DNA of 64,000 bases from an uncultured Acetatifactor sp. (GCA_910584865.1 CAJUCE010000011.1:1-64000); one strand, 5' to 3'. Counted from the first letter of the stretch, positions 18,391 through 26,550 are shown. A program made the numbers and translations. The notes: generated by a model not told the origin, from the letters alone.

Positions 18391-19457
18391 TTTTCCTCTC
18401 TGTAAAACAACACGGAATTTGACTTATACATCATCAATACATCGTCCGGATAGTCAGCGCTGTTGCATGGAACAGATATTGCATAAAACGTAGTATTTTC
18501 CAATTCTTCCGTATCTAAATCAAATTCTATTACCCCCACCTGTCCACTTTTCAACACTGTTTCAAAAGAGTTCCCGTCCTTATATGCCAGCGGCTCATGG
18601 TTCAGATAGAATACCGTCTTATACTCTGCTCCCGGATGTCCCAGGATAATATATTTTATATGGATGGTTTCTTTCCCTGCGATGTCCACTCTTTCCGACA
18701 GCAGCATGGACTCCCCGGAGATGTAAAGCCTTGTTTCCACATCTTTTTCCAAATTTATGTCTATGTTAATTTCTTCTTCCAGCTCCCTGATAAAATCCTG
18801 GGTTGTGTCCATTTCCTTTATTTCAAGATTTCTTAAGTACTGTCTGCTGTTTTCATTTACTGTCTCTGAAAGCGCCCTGTCCCGCCCGGTGTCTGCTTCA
18901 AATAAAACCGGATAGACTGCTGCCAGGGCATTATGGGAATGTCCGTAAGAAAAACTGTCTTTCATGTCTGGTATAAACTCCGGGTTTATAATGCTTGTAA
19001 TACACACGCTTAACTGCTCTCCTTCTTTTCCGGTAACAGGCGTAAACTGGAGGGTATAAGACTCATCCTTGCTTTCCTCCAGTTCAAACAGATGCATATA
19101 CTGATAGTCTGTATCCAGCTCCTTCACCTTATAGGGCTGAGGGATGCCGTCCAGGAACAGAAGAAAGCCGCAGTTCCTCGCTATCCCAGAGCCCTGCATA
19201 AAGTAGGGAATTTCCATTTCTCCGCCTTTATAAGTTAAACAGTATGTATTGTTGTCCCCCCACAAAACGCCATGGGAAATAGCGCCCATGGTCATAGTTT
19301 CCAGGCTTTCGTCTTCCTGTTCAAACGGATTTTCCATTGAGTCTTCTTCCAATGGGTCTTCTTCCACAAATGTAAAATCATCATTTTGCAGTCCACACCC
19401 AACCAATATACACAAACAGGTAATCATACTTACTGCAATTAAAGGTATTTTTTTCAT
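18387..19457 (-). CDS. Lipoprotein of unknown function
   Basis: A 356-residue predicted lipoprotein: MKKIPLIAVSMITCLCIL with lipobox LVGC, then a very acidic stretch (EEDPLEEDSMENPFEQEDE) and strand-rich sequence with no motif I recognise. The ATG at 19457 follows GGGAGA; the open frame to 19523 would cross a hairpin and is not preferred. Its stop overlaps the next lipoprotein start (ATGA). It lies after the secreted-protein gene, separated by a hairpin that could reduce read-through. Confidence 0.7.
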   Translation of the reverse strand: MKKIPLIAVSMITCLCILVGCGLQNDDFTFVEEDPLEEDSMENPFEQEDESLETMTMGAISHGVLWGDNNTYCLTYKGGEMEIPYFMQGSGIARNCGFLLFLDGIPQPYKVKELDTDYQYMHLFELEESKDESYTLQFTPVTGKEGEQLSVCITSIINPEFIPDMKDSFSYGHSHNALAAVYPVLFEADTGRDRALSETVNENSRQYLRNLEIKEMDTTQDFIRELEEEINIDINLEKDVETRLYISGESMLLSERVDIAGKETIHIKYIILGHPGAEYKTVFYLNHEPLAYKDGNSFETVLKSGQVGVIEFDLDTEELENTTFYAISVPCNSADYPDDVLMMYKSNSVLFYREEK

Positions 19458-19516
19458 AGCTGGTCTCCCTGTCAATAAATTATATCTGTAATGAATTCCG
19501 TCTTTTAATGTATAGT

Positions 19517-19544
19517 AGCACACGAGCCCTTCGGCCCGTGTGCT
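19517..19544 (-). terminator. Hairpin between secreted-protein gene and lipoprotein operon
   Basis: AGCACACGAGCC (19517-19528) pairs with GGCCCGTGTGCT (19533-19544) over 12 bases with one wobble and a four-base loop. There is no T-tract on the minus strand, so it may act as an attenuator or stabilise the 3' end of the secreted-protein mRNA rather than terminate fully. Confidence 0.55.
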
Positions 19545-19555
19545 GTATTTACTGA

Positions 19556-19966
19556 TCAGTCCATAGCAGTATAGGTATATACCGCCTTGGCAGGCTGGCT
19601 AGTGCCTCCCTGCACACCCTGTGTGCCAAAGACAGAATAGCAAGCGCTCTCGACATTCGTCCAATTAAAGGTATATCTCAATATCCCCGTGGAACTTTTC
19701 CGCACACCTGTTGTTTTCAAAGTATCACCCTGCCTGTTCTTCGCATCCAACTTGGCTGTCAGATATGCATTATCGGGATTGTAAGTTACGGAGGTGACAC
19801 TTGTAACCTTTGCCCTGGTTCCATACAACTCACCCTTTAATACCCCATACGCTCCCGCATCCGGTTCAATATCGGTGTTTGCAAATGCCGTGATAGACAT
19901 CATTGCCATACAACACACGCCTGTCAAAAATCCTGCTACGCCTTTTTTAAATCTTCTCATACTCAT
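19556..19966 (-). CDS. Small secreted protein in the Agr cassette
   Basis: A 136-residue protein with a signal peptide (MSMRRFKKGVAGFLTGVC, then MAMMSITAFA, likely cleavage after AFA). The mature ~108 residues are polar and strand-rich with repeated T-V-T-S, and end YTYTAMD. There is one Cys in the mature part. I do not recognise the family. GGAGG lies just upstream of the ATG. It is the first gene after agrB and precedes two lipoproteins and an ABC exporter, so it may be the quorum-regulated product (a bacteriocin or surface protein). That is inference from position only. Confidence 0.65.
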   Translation of the reverse strand: MSMRRFKKGVAGFLTGVCCMAMMSITAFANTDIEPDAGAYGVLKGELYGTRAKVTSVTSVTYNPDNAYLTAKLDAKNRQGDTLKTTGVRKSSTGILRYTFNWTNVESACYSVFGTQGVQGGTSQPAKAVYTYTAMD

Positions 19967-20116
19967 ACTTTTCCTCCCATTTTTTGGTATTTGATAAGAT
20001 TCTCGTCATGTTGCTGCTTTGCTTATTTTGTTGTAGCATTATCCAGCTTTCCAATATCAGTATATCAGCACTGAGGAAGCCTCATTTATTTCTACGACAC
20101 TTAAGCATTCTTTCGT

Positions 20117-20131
20117 TTATGTTTTCTCCAT
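20117..20131 (-). other. Four-codon ORF behind a strong ribosome binding site
   Basis: Just after the agrB stop, CTGAGGAGGTG is followed by ATG GAG AAA ACA TAA. Such a strong site on a four-codon ORF suggests a leader, a decayed gene start, or a chance match. The rest of the 186-base gap before the secreted-protein gene shows no ORF I would support. Confidence 0.25.
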
Positions 20132-20152
20132 TGGACTCACCTCCTCAGTTAG

Positions 20153-20734
20153 TCAAGTCGTTTTAATTTTATTGCTGATTGCCAACTCAATTGCTCCTGT
20201 CAACAAAGATATGGCCACCATAGAAAATGTCATACATACACTTCTTATAGTTATTTCCCATTTAAACAACAAAGCAAAGATAAAAATTACGCTTTCCGTT
20301 CCTAAGACAATTCTGGTTCTTCTGCGATACACTTTACATTCTACTGCGTCAAGTTGTTTCGATGGATTATCTACAGGAGCCAAAACCCATATAACGCATC
20401 CGGCTATCATGGCACATATTCCGTAAAATATCAACGTGCGTTCAAAGACGGCAAAAATCATAAATGCCGCAATCAGTATTACTGCTGATACAAACAAACA
20501 CCTTGTTTTGGTCGCCGCATGATACCCGCCTGCATTTTTTCTCAAAGGAAACAGCAGCAGCCACAGGAGCAGAGCCTCTCCGACTTGCTTAAAACAAATT
20601 CCCACGGCCAACGTCAAGCCAACCCCCAGCAGATTTCCTTCCAAACTCTCCAATCCAAAACGGATCATTTCTTTCTCTTCATCCGTAATGATTCCTCCTT
20701 TGTAAAAGGATTCTGCCATACGATCTGCCAACAT
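20153..20734 (-). CDS. agrB: AgrB peptide-processing membrane protease
   Basis: A 193-residue integral membrane protein of the AgrB family. The active-site block is RKNAGGYHAATKTRCLF, with the expected catalytic His72 and Cys79. Hydrophobic helices follow (VILIAAFMIFAVF, IFYGICAMIAGCVIWVLA, VIFIFALLF and more). AgrB cuts the C-terminal part of AgrD and helps form the thiolactone ring. The start codon overlaps the agrD stop (TGATG), so the two are translationally coupled. Length and residues fit a functional enzyme. Confidence 0.93.
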   Translation of the reverse strand: MLADRMAESFYKGGIITDEEKEMIRFGLESLEGNLLGVGLTLAVGICFKQVGEALLLWLLLFPLRKNAGGYHAATKTRCLFVSAVILIAAFMIFAVFERTLIFYGICAMIAGCVIWVLAPVDNPSKQLDAVECKVYRRRTRIVLGTESVIFIFALLFKWEITIRSVCMTFSMVAISLLTGAIELAISNKIKTT

Positions 20735-20877
20735 CAGAACTTACGCAGCTTTTTTACAGCCTGCGGTTCCTTTGGTTGAAAACCGATGCAAGGACATGTA
20801 GTGTTTGCTTCCATACTGGCAGATTTCTTTGCCAAATATGCAACGGTCTTTTTCACAATAGTAGTAATTTTCTGCAT
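20734..20877 (-). CDS. agrD: AgrD cyclic-peptide autoinducer precursor (47 residues)
   Basis: The ORF encodes an amphipathic N-terminal leader (MQKITTIVKKTVAYLAKK), a core (ANTTCPCIGF) and a C-terminal recognition tail (QPKEPQAVKKLRKF). The tail aligns with the EPKVP-type segment AgrB recognises in staphylococcal AgrD. The likely macrocycle is a thiolactone from Cys28, probably C-P-C-I-G, with a second Cys30 inside the ring. AAAGGAGGGAG precedes the ATG by six bases. The stop overlaps the agrB start. A promoter with AgrA-type direct repeats lies directly upstream. Confidence 0.92.
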   Translation of the reverse strand: MQKITTIVKKTVAYLAKKSASMEANTTCPCIGFQPKEPQAVKKLRKF

Positions 20878-20897
20878 TGCTTTCTCCCTCCTTTCGA

Positions 20898-20972
20898 AAA
20901 TTACTCTACCACAAAAAAACGGATTGTGCCGTTTCCTGGCAAAATTGGGCTATAAATATGGAAAAATTGGGC
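20898..20972 (-). promoter_or_regulatory. agrD promoter with AgrA (LytTR) direct repeats
   Basis: On the minus strand GCCCAATTTTTCC (20972-20960) and GCCCAATTTTGCC (20950-20938) are direct repeats with a 22-base period. They share the nonamer CCCAATTTT separated by 13 bases, the spacing bound by LytTR response regulators such as AgrA. Downstream, TGGTAGAGT gives an extended -10-like element about 30 bases before the start codon. A poor -35 fits activator dependence. Binding by the adjacent AgrA is inferred. Confidence 0.65.
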
Positions 20973-20973
20973 A

Positions 20974-21011
20974 CAAAAAAACATGGCCGCTCATTATGGC
21001 CATGTTTTTTT
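20974..21011 (-). terminator. Terminator after agrC
   Basis: AAAAACATGGCC and GGCCATGTTTTTTT form a 12-base stem with a nine-base loop and a T-tract on the minus strand. It separates the agrA-agrC transcript from agrD-agrB. Confidence 0.85.
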
Positions 21012-21013
21012 GC

Positions 21014-22294
21014 CTATACTGCATTTTCAATCCTTGACATATATAGAATCAGTTTAACACTGAAAATATCTCCTTCCGTCTGTATATTCATATTTCCATT
21101 ATAGGTTTCTACAATCTTTTTCACATTTTTTAACCCAATACCATGCTGCTCTTTCCGCTTTTTCGTTGTCAGAAAAATTCTGCTGCCCTTCCCCCTTTCT
21201 TTTTCTGTAATATTTCCCGTCCAGAAACTATTATCTATCTGAATTTTCAATACACCTCTGTTTAAAGCAATATAGACATTTAGATATTTTTTGTCCGTCT
21301 GCATCGCTGCTTCTATTGCATTTTCCAACAAATTTCCAATCAGTACATTCAAATCAAAGGAATGTTTGATATCTTCCGGCAACATTACCTTGACAGTAAC
21401 CGTTTCTAATTTTTCTTTTGCTTTCTGTAGCATATAATTCAAAACACTATCTATTTCCACATTGCCAGAAGAAATAATTTCTTTGGAATTGTGCATAAAG
21501 TCTTCCATACGCCCTATATAATCTTGAATTTCCACTGCTCCATATCTGTCCGCCAGTAACATCAATTCATTCATGTGATGTTTCATATCATGCCGCAGGG
21601 ATTTCACCTTTTCCTCGCTCTGGAAAATCACATCAAGCTGGTTCGCATAAATCCGCACTTGATTTTTAAGCATTTCCGTCTCGTATTTTTGTGAGATAGA
21701 CTGAAGCAGTTGATTATACAGATACAGCATAAAGATATTTATGACAAGCAACCCCAAACCCACAACAGCTATCCCTGCTTCTTCACAGGTATTCGAATAA
21801 ATCAAAATACTGATAACTACTATACTGCATAGCGGTATCAATATCAGTGAGACACTCTGTGTCCGCTCCACATTTTTATGTATTGTAATGATTTTCCCAG
21901 CCAAAATTAAGCATATTAAAATCATAAATACAGATACAATTTCATATATCTGATTAAATTGCTGGCCATCTTCATACCTGATAAAGAGCAAAGTTCCTGC
22001 CACATCACAGCCCATATTTATCAAGTAAATTGTGCCGGACACAAATATATTCGTTTTAACTGACCTTGTATATAGTCTTATGATTCCGCTAATCCCTGCC
22101 AAATTACACACAATATTAATCCATGCTGTGTGATACATCCAAAACAGCGCTGTATTAACAACATAAAAACTGGCGCATACTAAAATCACCTTACTTCTTT
22201 CATGTACTGTTCTTCCAAAAAAGATTTTTGAAAATCTATAAATTAAGTAAATGCGAAAAAAATTTGTTGTTGCGCTAATCATAAAATGAATCAT
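21014..22294 (-). CDS. agrC: AgrC-type sensor histidine kinase
   Basis: A 426-residue kinase. Residues ~1-200 contain about six hydrophobic helices, the peptide-sensing domain of AgrC proteins. The phosphoacceptor motif is SLRHDMKHHMNEL (~240), and the C-terminal GHKL ATPase has the N-box NLLENAIEAAM and the G-box GIGLKNVKKIVETY. It is expected to sense the AgrD-derived peptide and phosphorylate AgrA. The gene follows agrA two bases after its stop. Confidence 0.92.
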   Translation of the reverse strand: MIHFMISATTNFFRIYLIYRFSKIFFGRTVHERSKVILVCASFYVVNTALFWMYHTAWINIVCNLAGISGIIRLYTRSVKTNIFVSGTIYLINMGCDVAGTLLFIRYEDGQQFNQIYEIVSVFMILICLILAGKIITIHKNVERTQSVSLILIPLCSIVVISILIYSNTCEEAGIAVVGLGLLVINIFMLYLYNQLLQSISQKYETEMLKNQVRIYANQLDVIFQSEEKVKSLRHDMKHHMNELMLLADRYGAVEIQDYIGRMEDFMHNSKEIISSGNVEIDSVLNYMLQKAKEKLETVTVKVMLPEDIKHSFDLNVLIGNLLENAIEAAMQTDKKYLNVYIALNRGVLKIQIDNSFWTGNITEKERGKGSRIFLTTKKRKEQHGIGLKNVKKIVETYNGNMNIQTEGDIFSVKLILYMSRIENAV

Positions 22295-22296
22295 GG

Positions 22297-23001
22297 CTAT
22301 TCATCCTTCAATATTCTTTCCCTGACCAGCTTACGATTTACTTTGCTGATTGTTAACATTGTTCCATTGACTAATTCGAGCATTTCATACGTATACCGCA
22401 ATACATATTCTTTATTAATCACATAAGACTGATGAATCATGATAAAATCATCTGTCAGCTCCTTTATAATATCTTTCAACCTGCCATACATTTCATATGT
22501 ATCTTGCAGAGTTACGATTTTTATCTTTTTAGCCTTACTTTCAAAGTACACAATGTCTCCCATGGAGATATAATAATAGTCTTTCCCATGTCGGAATTCA
22601 AACTTTTCATTTCTCTTTTTTATGATTTTGACTGCCATATCCATAGCATGATCAATATGCTTCTGCAAGATAGGTTTCACTAAAAAATCCATAGGCTGGG
22701 TTTTAAAAAGCTGCAGGGCATAAGATGCTTTCCCTGAAATATAAATTATCTGCAACCCCATATTATCCAACACATTCCTGATATAACTTCCAACCTCTAT
22801 CCCAGTCATTTTGAATAGTTCTATATCAAGAAACAAAATATCCAAATGATTACCCTGAGCCAGATAGTCTCTTAATCCCTCTCCTGTGTTCCAAATTTGC
22901 ACCTCAATCTGAACTGTCTTTTCTTTTGCGTACCGTAATAGCATATTTTCAATAGACGTGCAGATATTTTCCCCATCATCACAAATCCCTATATTGTACA
23001 T
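22297..23001 (-). CDS. agrA: AgrA-type LytTR response regulator
   Basis: A 234-residue response regulator. The receiver domain has the acidic pair in ICDDGEN, the phosphoacceptor Asp in DILFLDIEL and the conserved Lys in YISGKASYA. The C-terminal LytTR DNA-binding domain starts at ~130 (YYISMGDIVYFESKAKKIKI) and ends with FIMIHQSYVINKEYV. GAGGTGTGTT precedes the ATG at 23001; the upstream in-frame start at 23046 lacks such a site. It is the first gene of the agrA-agrC pair and a natural candidate to bind the direct repeats upstream of agrD. Confidence 0.92.
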   Translation of the reverse strand: MYNIGICDDGENICTSIENMLLRYAKEKTVQIEVQIWNTGEGLRDYLAQGNHLDILFLDIELFKMTGIEVGSYIRNVLDNMGLQIIYISGKASYALQLFKTQPMDFLVKPILQKHIDHAMDMAVKIIKKRNEKFEFRHGKDYYYISMGDIVYFESKAKKIKIVTLQDTYEMYGRLKDIIKELTDDFIMIHQSYVINKEYVLRYTYEMLELVNGTMLTISKVNRKLVRERILKDE

Positions 23002-23105
23002 AACACACCTCATAATATCATTTTTGTTCAATAATACATCTTCCATATTTGTATTTCAACCCTCCGCTTTTCGTCATATTTCCGCTTATTCTTTTCAAAA
23101 TCAGC

Positions 23106-23184
23106 AAATAGATATTTTAAGTATGCTACTTTTTACTCTTTTTGTAAATATAGATATTTTAAATAGTTTATAAATATTTAAAAT
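23106..23184. promoter_or_regulatory. Divergent control region with repeats
   Basis: The AT-rich gap between agrA and the Xre regulator holds two copies of ATAGATATTTTAA (in 23106-23123 and 23147-23165, about 42 bases apart). There is also a perfect palindrome, ATTTTAAATA (23156-23165) with TATTTAAAAT (23175-23184). These are plausible operators for the adjacent Xre protein or for AgrA; the palindrome suits an Xre dimer. Confidence 0.45.
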
Positions 23185-23213
23185 AGTATAAACTTAATTC
23201 AGGGAGACATGGT

Positions 23214-23537
23214 ATGTACGATAAGTTTATTCAGGAACGTATAAATGAATTACGTATGAAAAAGAATATATCCGAGTATCAACTCAGCTTAGAATTAGGA
23301 CGTAGCCAGGGCTATATTCAGTCGATTACGTCTGGCCGCAATCTGCCTTCTATGGATGCGTTCCTGGACATTTGTGCCTATTTTAACATAACACCCTCTG
23401 AATTTTTTGATCCCACAATCAATAACCCAAGCCTTATAAGAAGCATAATGAAGGATATCGAAAGGTTATCAGATAATGATTTATTGCTTTTTTCCACAGT
23501 ACTTAAGCGCTTTCTGGAACTATATCCCAAATCTTAA
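23214..23537 (+). CDS. Xre-family transcriptional regulator
   Basis: A 107-residue protein with an N-terminal helix-turn-helix of the Cro/Xre type (RINELRMKKNISEYQLSLEL, GRSQGYIQSITSGRNLPS) and a short C-terminal helical tail (LSDNDLLLFSTVLKRFLELY) that may dimerise. AGGGAGAC lies close upstream of the ATG. It is divergent from agrA, and the 29-base palindrome in its promoter suggests autoregulation and possibly control of the agr operon. Confidence 0.85.
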   Translation: MYDKFIQERINELRMKKNISEYQLSLELGRSQGYIQSITSGRNLPSMDAFLDICAYFNITPSEFFDPTINNPSLIRSIMKDIERLSDNDLLLFSTVLKRFLELYPKS

Positions 23538-23606
23538 CTTATTAGAGTATCTGTATTTTAAATATTACTTTTTTCCGCTCTTTGGCCTTTAGTTAAATCT
23601 GAAAGT

Positions 23607-24278
23607 TCAAGGGGGTATCAAACTGAACCCCTCCCCCGTCCACGAATATAAAAGAAATGTCCTTTGCCATCCAAAGAATATTATCTGTATCATTTTTCTC
23701 TGTCTTGAACTATCAGCGGAAAATCGTTTTATCATCTGGATGGGAGTGCAAAATCCATACACCTTGGTCTCCTGATAATCTTCTGCCTGGATAATACCCT
23801 CTATTTTCTCTTGCACCTCTTCCATTAGAGTCTCTGGAATCTCTTCTTGTTTTTTCAATGTATCAAAGCTGATATGCTCCACCTGACATACTTCCTGCTC
23901 TGCTTTATCCTCTCTTTCCTGTAAAACTTCTCCAGATGGTTCCGTTCCTGCATAATTATCACAATCACCCTTATGACTGACCTCCAATACCGGCTGCCCC
24001 TCAAACAAAACAAGTGTATACAAGTTGCTGGTCTGTCCTTTATTCTTCTCCCGAAATCGGGCATCCTTTTTGATATATCCAGAATCCAGCAATTCATGTA
24101 AGGCACGCTTTACAGTAGATACAGAAATATGCAGCTGTTCCGCCATGGTGGGAATGGCCGGAAAACAGGTCAGCTCCTTATTGGAGCGGTCAATCAGATA
24201 AATCAATACCGATAATGCACGGCTTTTCAGCGTGCTTGCATATGCCTGTTTTTTCAGTTCCGCCTGTTTTGTCATCAT
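23607..24278 (-). CDS. Winged-helix DNA-binding protein
   Basis: A ~223-residue protein. Residues ~1-85 form a winged helix: ALSVLIYLIDRSNKELTCFP, then MAEQLHISVSTVKRALHELL and SGYIKKDARFREKNKGQTSN. Such domains appear in plasmid replication initiators and phage or element regulators. The middle is acidic and unstructured. The last ~35 residues (RQRKMIQIIFFGWQRTFLLY and on) look unlike the rest and may come from a frameshift near the 3' end. The ATG at 24278 follows GAGGAGGAATTTGGA. A GTG start at 24311 is the alternative. Confidence 0.65.
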   Translation of the reverse strand: MMTKQAELKKQAYASTLKSRALSVLIYLIDRSNKELTCFPAIPTMAEQLHISVSTVKRALHELLDSGYIKKDARFREKNKGQTSNLYTLVLFEGQPVLEVSHKGDCDNYAGTEPSGEVLQEREDKAEQEVCQVEHISFDTLKKQEEIPETLMEEVQEKIEGIIQAEDYQETKVYGFCTPIQMIKRFSADSSRQRKMIQIIFFGWQRTFLLYSWTGEGFSLIPP

Positions 24279-24311
24279 TCCAAATTCCTCCTCGAAAATC
24301 TCTTCTTCCAC

Positions 24312-24602
24312 AGCAGAGACCTCGCCTAGCCAGAGTTTCTGCCCTCATAAATAGCATAGAGCCATGCCGATACCTTTTGTATCCTGCATGGCTCTCCTTT
24401 TTTGAATTTTCCTTTTATTTTTCTATATAGTCCAGCCAAAACAAATCTTTTCCACCTGTGCTTGTAATCCACTTCCAAATGAGCAAAACGCGGCTGCGAA
24501 TGCAGACGCAGGAGCGCGCAAGCGCGAGTTTTCCGAATGTGGGAGTGGGTTGGATGCTCGAATGAGCATCCAACCGCACAAGTGGAATCTTTTTGGCCCT
24601 CA
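24312..24602. other. Intergenic region with three strong hairpins
   Basis: AGAGCCATGC/GCATGGCTCT with an inner GATAC/GTATC at ~24357-24396 is followed by CCTTTTTT, so it would terminate plus-strand transcription, though no plus-strand gene lies just before it. CGCGCAAGCGCG lies near 24512. GGTTGGATGCTC/GAGCATCCAACC is a perfect 12-base stem with a four-base loop at about 24549-24576. No ORF here is convincing. Confidence 0.4.
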
Positions 24603-25607
24603 TCAACCTATGATATATCTTGCAATCAGGTTCTTATACTGCTTCGCATTACAGTCACTGTCTGTCAATTCCGGCTGGTACTCTGAAAACATCACTTTAT
24701 GGTAATCGTTCTGCAGAGCCTCTGCCAGATCGTCTTTCATTCCCTCTGCCACAAAAGGACAGAGCAGATGTGCATGGGCTCCCATAAAGGATGCCTGCAG
24801 GCGAACGGTGAAGCCCAACTCATACGGCTTCGTGCCGCATACCAGCAGCCGGATATCCGCCCTTTCCAGCAGCCCCTTTCTCTCTGTAAGGCCGCTCCCC
24901 AGGTCATACACCACAAAGTTCACATCTTCCTTTGGCTCCGTGTCCCGGTAATGTACCCCTTCAAACTGCCAGCCGTCCTCTTCTGCCTCCATCTCATACC
25001 CACGGGCCAAAGCCGCCAGATGCCCGTCTGCATGAGCCTCCACATAGCACACGGACGCACCCACACGGGCCAGCCATGTACACAGTCCCACGGCTGCGGT
25101 AGTGGTCCCAATCCTTGGCTGGGAACCAACCACAGCCACCGCCACATTCTTACAGTCAAACCGGAAATACTCCTGCCCGCCCGCTCTGGCCGGCCTTTCC
25201 TTTGCCGCATACCTCGTCATGCCCTGGTCACTCAGGCACTCCCTGATCTCCTGCTGGATTTCCCTGATTTCCGTATCACACACAATATTCCCCACACCGC
25301 TGTCCAGCAGCGCCTGAAACAGCGGGGCAGTCTGTGTAAGCCCTTCGCAGATCACCGTCACCCTTGCGGAATACATGGTGAGGAATTCCTCGATGGCCTG
25401 CGCAAATTCCTCATCCGTGTCCCCGAAAGCGGGACGGTCAAGCACCACATCCGTAAAGTGGGCAAAACTGCGCATATCATAGACCACGAACTGCTTCAGC
25501 ACGAAATTCCCCACCATCTTTTTGATGGGCATCCCGCTGTCCGGCTCATAAAAGCCGGTAAAGTCCAGCAGATTGGTATGCTGGGTGGATGATAAATATA
25601 AAATCAT
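24603..25607 (-). CDS. ParA/MinD-like ATPase with altered P-loop
   Basis: A 334-residue protein with a receiver-like N-terminal half and a MinD/CpaE-like ATPase half: VAVAVVGSQPRIGTTTAAVG (~residue 160), FVVYDLGSGLTERKG, then LLVCGTKPYELG. The deviant Walker A of this family is usually KGGVGTTT or KGGVGKTT; here the signature Lys is replaced (SQPRIGTTT), so ATP hydrolysis may be impaired. The ATG at 25607 follows AGGAGG, and an in-frame upstream extension overlapping the peptidase gene is rejected. It ends the type IV secretion block and may be a positioning factor. A second ATPase of this group lies at 38061-38966. Confidence 0.7.
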   Translation of the reverse strand: MILYLSSTQHTNLLDFTGFYEPDSGMPIKKMVGNFVLKQFVVYDMRSFAHFTDVVLDRPAFGDTDEEFAQAIEEFLTMYSARVTVICEGLTQTAPLFQALLDSGVGNIVCDTEIREIQQEIRECLSDQGMTRYAAKERPARAGGQEYFRFDCKNVAVAVVGSQPRIGTTTAAVGLCTWLARVGASVCYVEAHADGHLAALARGYEMEAEEDGWQFEGVHYRDTEPKEDVNFVVYDLGSGLTERKGLLERADIRLLVCGTKPYELGFTVRLQASFMGAHAHLLCPFVAEGMKDDLAEALQNDYHKVMFSEYQPELTDSDCNAKQYKNLIARYIIG

Positions 25608-25623
25608 ATCCTTCTGCCTCCTG

Positions 25624-26451
25624 TCATCTTCCGATTGCCCAGTAAGGGCCGCCGGAACCTGCCGCCTTGTTGGATTCGTCCATGATGACGGATAAATCCC
25701 ATTCCTGCTCACTCCTGCCGTAGCTGGCCGGGTCTGCCACCAGGATCTTCCCCTCACTGGTCACACCCCACAGGACAATGAAATGCCCTCCCCTGGTAAA
25801 GTGTCCCCTGCTCATGAGCACCACCACCAGCTTTCCGGAAGAAAGGGCATCCACTATCCCCTGGGCATCCAGGTTCTTCTCACAGGACAGTCCGTAGGCG
25901 GCTGCCGCTGCCGGAATCAGACTGTGGTAGGAACCGTTGCCCTCACAGCGGTGTCCGTTTGCCACAGACCACCGGGCCAGCTCCACCGGGTCATGAACCT
26001 CCCCGGTCAGGGTGGATATTACAATCGCCATGGATGTGGGGCCGCATCCACCCTGCCCGATGGTGCTGGATGTGCCGTACATCACATCCGCCCAGCGCTC
26101 ATCCATCTGATTGTAGTACATGACCTCCATGCCGCCATCCGTGAACACCACGCCCTCATAGGACTGGCCGCTGCCAGTGATATAGTCCGTATCATAGATG
26201 CCGATGTTCTGGTTATAGCCGTATTCCTGCTGAAAGGATTCGATAGCCGCAACCTCGCTGTCTCCCAATGCCCACTCCACAAACATGGAAATGGGGCTGG
26301 TCAGCAGGTGGATGACAAAGGCTATCAGAAGCAGCAGAAACAGTACGGGCGACAATATGGCGATAAGCAGACGTTTCCGCGCCTGCTTATCCGCTGCCGC
26401 CTGAACTGCCAGCTGTGCCAGTATCTTTGCCGTTACCGGGTCAACTGCCAT
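25624..26451 (-). CDS. Membrane-anchored C39-like cysteine peptidase
   Basis: A 275-residue protein: cytoplasmic N-terminus, one membrane helix (LLIAILSPVLFLLLLIAFVI, ~29-48), then an extracellular C39-like domain. MYYNQMDERWADVMYG precedes the catalytic Cys in GQGGCGPTSMA. The His is in RGGHFIVLWGV and a downstream DPAS gives the Asp. In conjugation systems of Gram-positive bacteria such exported hydrolases open the wall for the channel. Its place directly after virB4 fits that role, though the substrate (peptidoglycan or a peptide) is not known. Confidence 0.75.
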   Translation of the reverse strand: MAVDPVTAKILAQLAVQAAADKQARKRLLIAILSPVLFLLLLIAFVIHLLTSPISMFVEWALGDSEVAAIESFQQEYGYNQNIGIYDTDYITGSGQSYEGVVFTDGGMEVMYYNQMDERWADVMYGTSSTIGQGGCGPTSMAIVISTLTGEVHDPVELARWSVANGHRCEGNGSYHSLIPAAAAAYGLSCEKNLDAQGIVDALSSGKLVVVLMSRGHFTRGGHFIVLWGVTSEGKILVADPASYGRSEQEWDLSVIMDESNKAAGSGGPYWAIGR

Positions 26452-26550
26452 ACAAACTCCTTTCTTCCCTGCCCATGTCCGAACCTTCCTCTCCCACTTT
26501 TGCCGCCATGCAGAAACACCAAAATTTAGTGCCGAATATCTTTATCAACC

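Noticed and set aside
19556..19966. Secreted protein as a lactococcin 972-type bacteriocin
   Set aside because: Secretion and a nearby ABC exporter fit, but the family's Trp/Gly start and aromatic end are not present.
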